Origin: Bin87 sp965221295
GTDB lineage: Bacteria; Chloroflexota; Dehalococcoidia; Lucifugimonadales; UBA3495
Assembly: GCA_965221295.1 (NCBI GenBank)
Contig: OZ244879.1
Location: 1,674,001-1,738,000, forward strand
Direction: 5' to 3'
DNA: 64,000 nt
Of this stretch, positions 63,501 through 64,000 are shown in pieces. Both the position numbers and the translations under genes were made by a program. The notes below the pieces were generated by a model. That model was not told where the DNA came from. It saw only the letters and a program-made list of their open reading frames with translations, and searched no databases. Every line of letters starts with the position of its first letter. The stretch's first letter is position 1.

Positions 63501-64000
63501 AAGAGCGCATGATCCAAGAGCATGAAGTAGCTGCCGTCTTCCTGCGCGTCGGAGACCTCGACGGCGCCAGGCCCGGAGGCCAGCGACACCACCGAGGCGC
63601 CTCTCAGATAGTCGGGACCAGCGGAGCCCCAGCCGCCACAGCGTGTGCCGCCCTCGTAGGAGGAGTAGGCGATTCGGTATAGCGCCGCCGACACGCCATC
63701 CTCTTCAGGGATCCGGAACCTGATTCGCGACCATCCGCTCAGCACATCGGATGTTACGTCGGTGAACGCGTCCTGCGGCTTCTGGGCCGCCCAAGGGAGG
63801 GCCAAGCGGAACTGGGCGCCGAACTCCCGCACCGTGGCGTTGCCGTCGTCATCCCAGTCCGCCGTCAGCCCAGGGTACTGCGCGCCGTTGCCGAAGTCCC
63901 AGTGGTCGGAATCCCAGCCGGAGTAGATGCCCGTAGCCCCCGTCGGCCCGGACAGTTGGGCCGTGGTTCGCCCGCCGCCACAGGCGCTGGAACTGCTATT
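60524..64000 (-). CDS. GLUG-type surface protein, C-terminal part (runs off the right edge)
   Basis: The frame has no start before the window edge: upstream of the GTG at 63832 it continues as TADWDDDGNAT and, further on, GPTGATGIYSGWDSDHWDFG, so at least 1158 codons are visible and the N-terminus is missing. Order: the end of a module, a Cys-paired domain (63400-63745), two GLUG modules (about 61320-63390), the second Cys-paired domain (60893-61232) and a last domain with two Cys (60527-60890; NNCHNPAYSYEGIGPEE, AYCLYVQAWNEDGTERVRRW). It is a paralogue of the protein at 52952-60148, and both are on the minus strand. It ends without anchor. The role is presumably the same. Confidence 0.88.
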   Translation of the reverse strand, partial: NSSSSACGGGRTTAQLSGPTGATGIYSGWDSDHWDFGNGAQYPGLTADWDDDGNATVREFGAQFRLALPWAAQKPQDAFTDVTSDVLSGWSRIRFRIPEEDGVSAALYRIAYSSYEGGTRCGGWGSAGPDYLRGASVVSLASGPGAVEVSDAQEDGSYFMLLDHALLGIDPGSKYCIDISPANYRGSGPTERLRFLSVPHMVDYDTDDDGHIEISNLEQLNAIRWDLNGDGAVGMDDRHSYEEAFRNAVGGMGCPASGCQGYELIADLDFDTNGNGEADAGDDYWNDGEGWEPIGGLTRDWEDSGPAYRSNLRGNGHVIRNLYVNRPADWNVGLFGHVDGGLISYIGLEDAWVTGKSRIGIIAGSSDSTIRYSFATGRAAGAQEVSHLPRERSPGYAVGGLVGVNTRLIHRSYAGVYASGADFVGGMVGVIHDYGRVEDAYATGRVTAFRYGAGGLAGYIKNVHSTLLNAYSIGPVDARYGAGGLAGEAWRYATCHRNYWDTQTSGQPDGDCGSGKTTEELTAPTGATGIYDGWDSRQWDFGDDNHYPALKVDFNGDGTATWDEFGHQRSYVDMDRDGLIDVENRDQLNAIRWDLNGDGRPESNADDYMDAFVGSHTGLPVICVGVPCHGYELTSDVNLNQESWMPIGNLASGKWDATFRGNGHTISHLKVKSTVGHNVGLFGETTHRSVIEGVHIYSADAESYGGNNDDNRQNSAGALVGFNRGIVRESGLSYIWGDICKISGRNVSGGLVGGNEGIVERSWSNCDDINSKKAGGGLVGFNHPGGIVRDSWADGLVIVKRKGWKKGALIGRNFGTVERSFSLGQTRRDKTYHGPLTGQQGGVVTDSYFVGHGYDEKYGGEHLKDEDMRTPRASHPGFFADWDRQLWHLGDRNTYSALVVDANHDGIATPWEMGPQRPSDSVNGKPVKVGDPAITRTKLTLQFRAPDGNTAALAAVHYRIAARGWSCTKWFGSSTVLLGRSDERATLTVTDDGLYTLEIDRLSDEAFQSQGRVCVDVNFLNTEGKGYRSSQRWRDIHMPAMTPVSSFHFSAPPKYLDSVIEMELTLNPGNAEFSEIDGFYKSFKDEHGNNCHNPAYSYEGIGPEEVLRGSDADDGVVKIWIPYAGVPGNRAYCLYVQAWNEDGTERVRRWTKVGVPDY

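Noticed and set aside
61916..63682. 588-codon open frame on the + strand opposite the right-edge GLUG protein
   Set aside because: Same reason as above; the minus strand reads as clear GLUG units.

Overview
The window is a 64 kb piece of a GC-rich bacterial genome (about 60% G+C by eye). Proteins rich in PTATPTP linkers, GLUG and putative-Ig (He_PIG) surface proteins, and the general gene content suggest a Chloroflexota bacterium, perhaps of the Dehalococcoidia/SAR202 kind. That placement is inference: there is no rRNA or other marker gene here. I saw no tRNA, rRNA, CRISPR array or convincing rho-independent terminator.

Layout. (1) 1-568: N-terminus of a GLUG-type surface protein, running off the left edge. 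(2) 824-11326: a defence island. After a broken gene remnant and a 24-bp tandem repeat come, all on the + strand, hsdM, a TIR-like (ThsB/DUF1863-type) gene, a small membrane protein, a Ymh/HEPN gene, hsdS, a vapBC-type pair, a DUF433/DUF5615 pair and hsdR. This is a complete type I restriction-modification locus with five or six extra defence or toxin genes between its subunits. (3) 11645-14939: a HEPN (ApeA-like) gene and the wreck of a mobile element: truncated aspartic protease, its partner gene, a replication-relaxation-like gene, a 37-codon membrane peptide and a serine recombinase with an in-frame stop. (4) 15100-26847: ordinary chromosomal genes: S9 peptidase, beta-lactamase-fold hydrolase, YihY-like protein, Kef-type antiporter, ATP-grasp enzyme, MgtE and an MFS transporter. 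(5) 26945-64000: a surface-protein region. A 1424-aa He_PIG protein with a C-terminal membrane anchor, a small He_PIG gene interrupted at a run of nine G, a PD-(D/E)xK-like gene, a 3722-aa secreted adhesin, a lipoprotein, a 671-aa anchored protein, a 2398-aa GLUG protein and another GLUG protein running off the right edge. Decayed transposases and gene fragments lie between them.

The genes of the defence island probably work as layers: restriction first, then abortive responses from the TIR-like/membrane pair, the HEPN protein or the toxin-antitoxin pairs. The surface-protein region looks like a set of secreted or wall-associated, probably calcium-dependent, adhesion proteins built from two repeat types and diversified by repeat recombination, deletion and possibly slippage. 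The strongest candidates for something undescribed are the TIR-like + membrane protein + HEPN cassette inside the type I locus, the G9-tract gene, and a cysteine-paired domain that recurs in the GLUG proteins.
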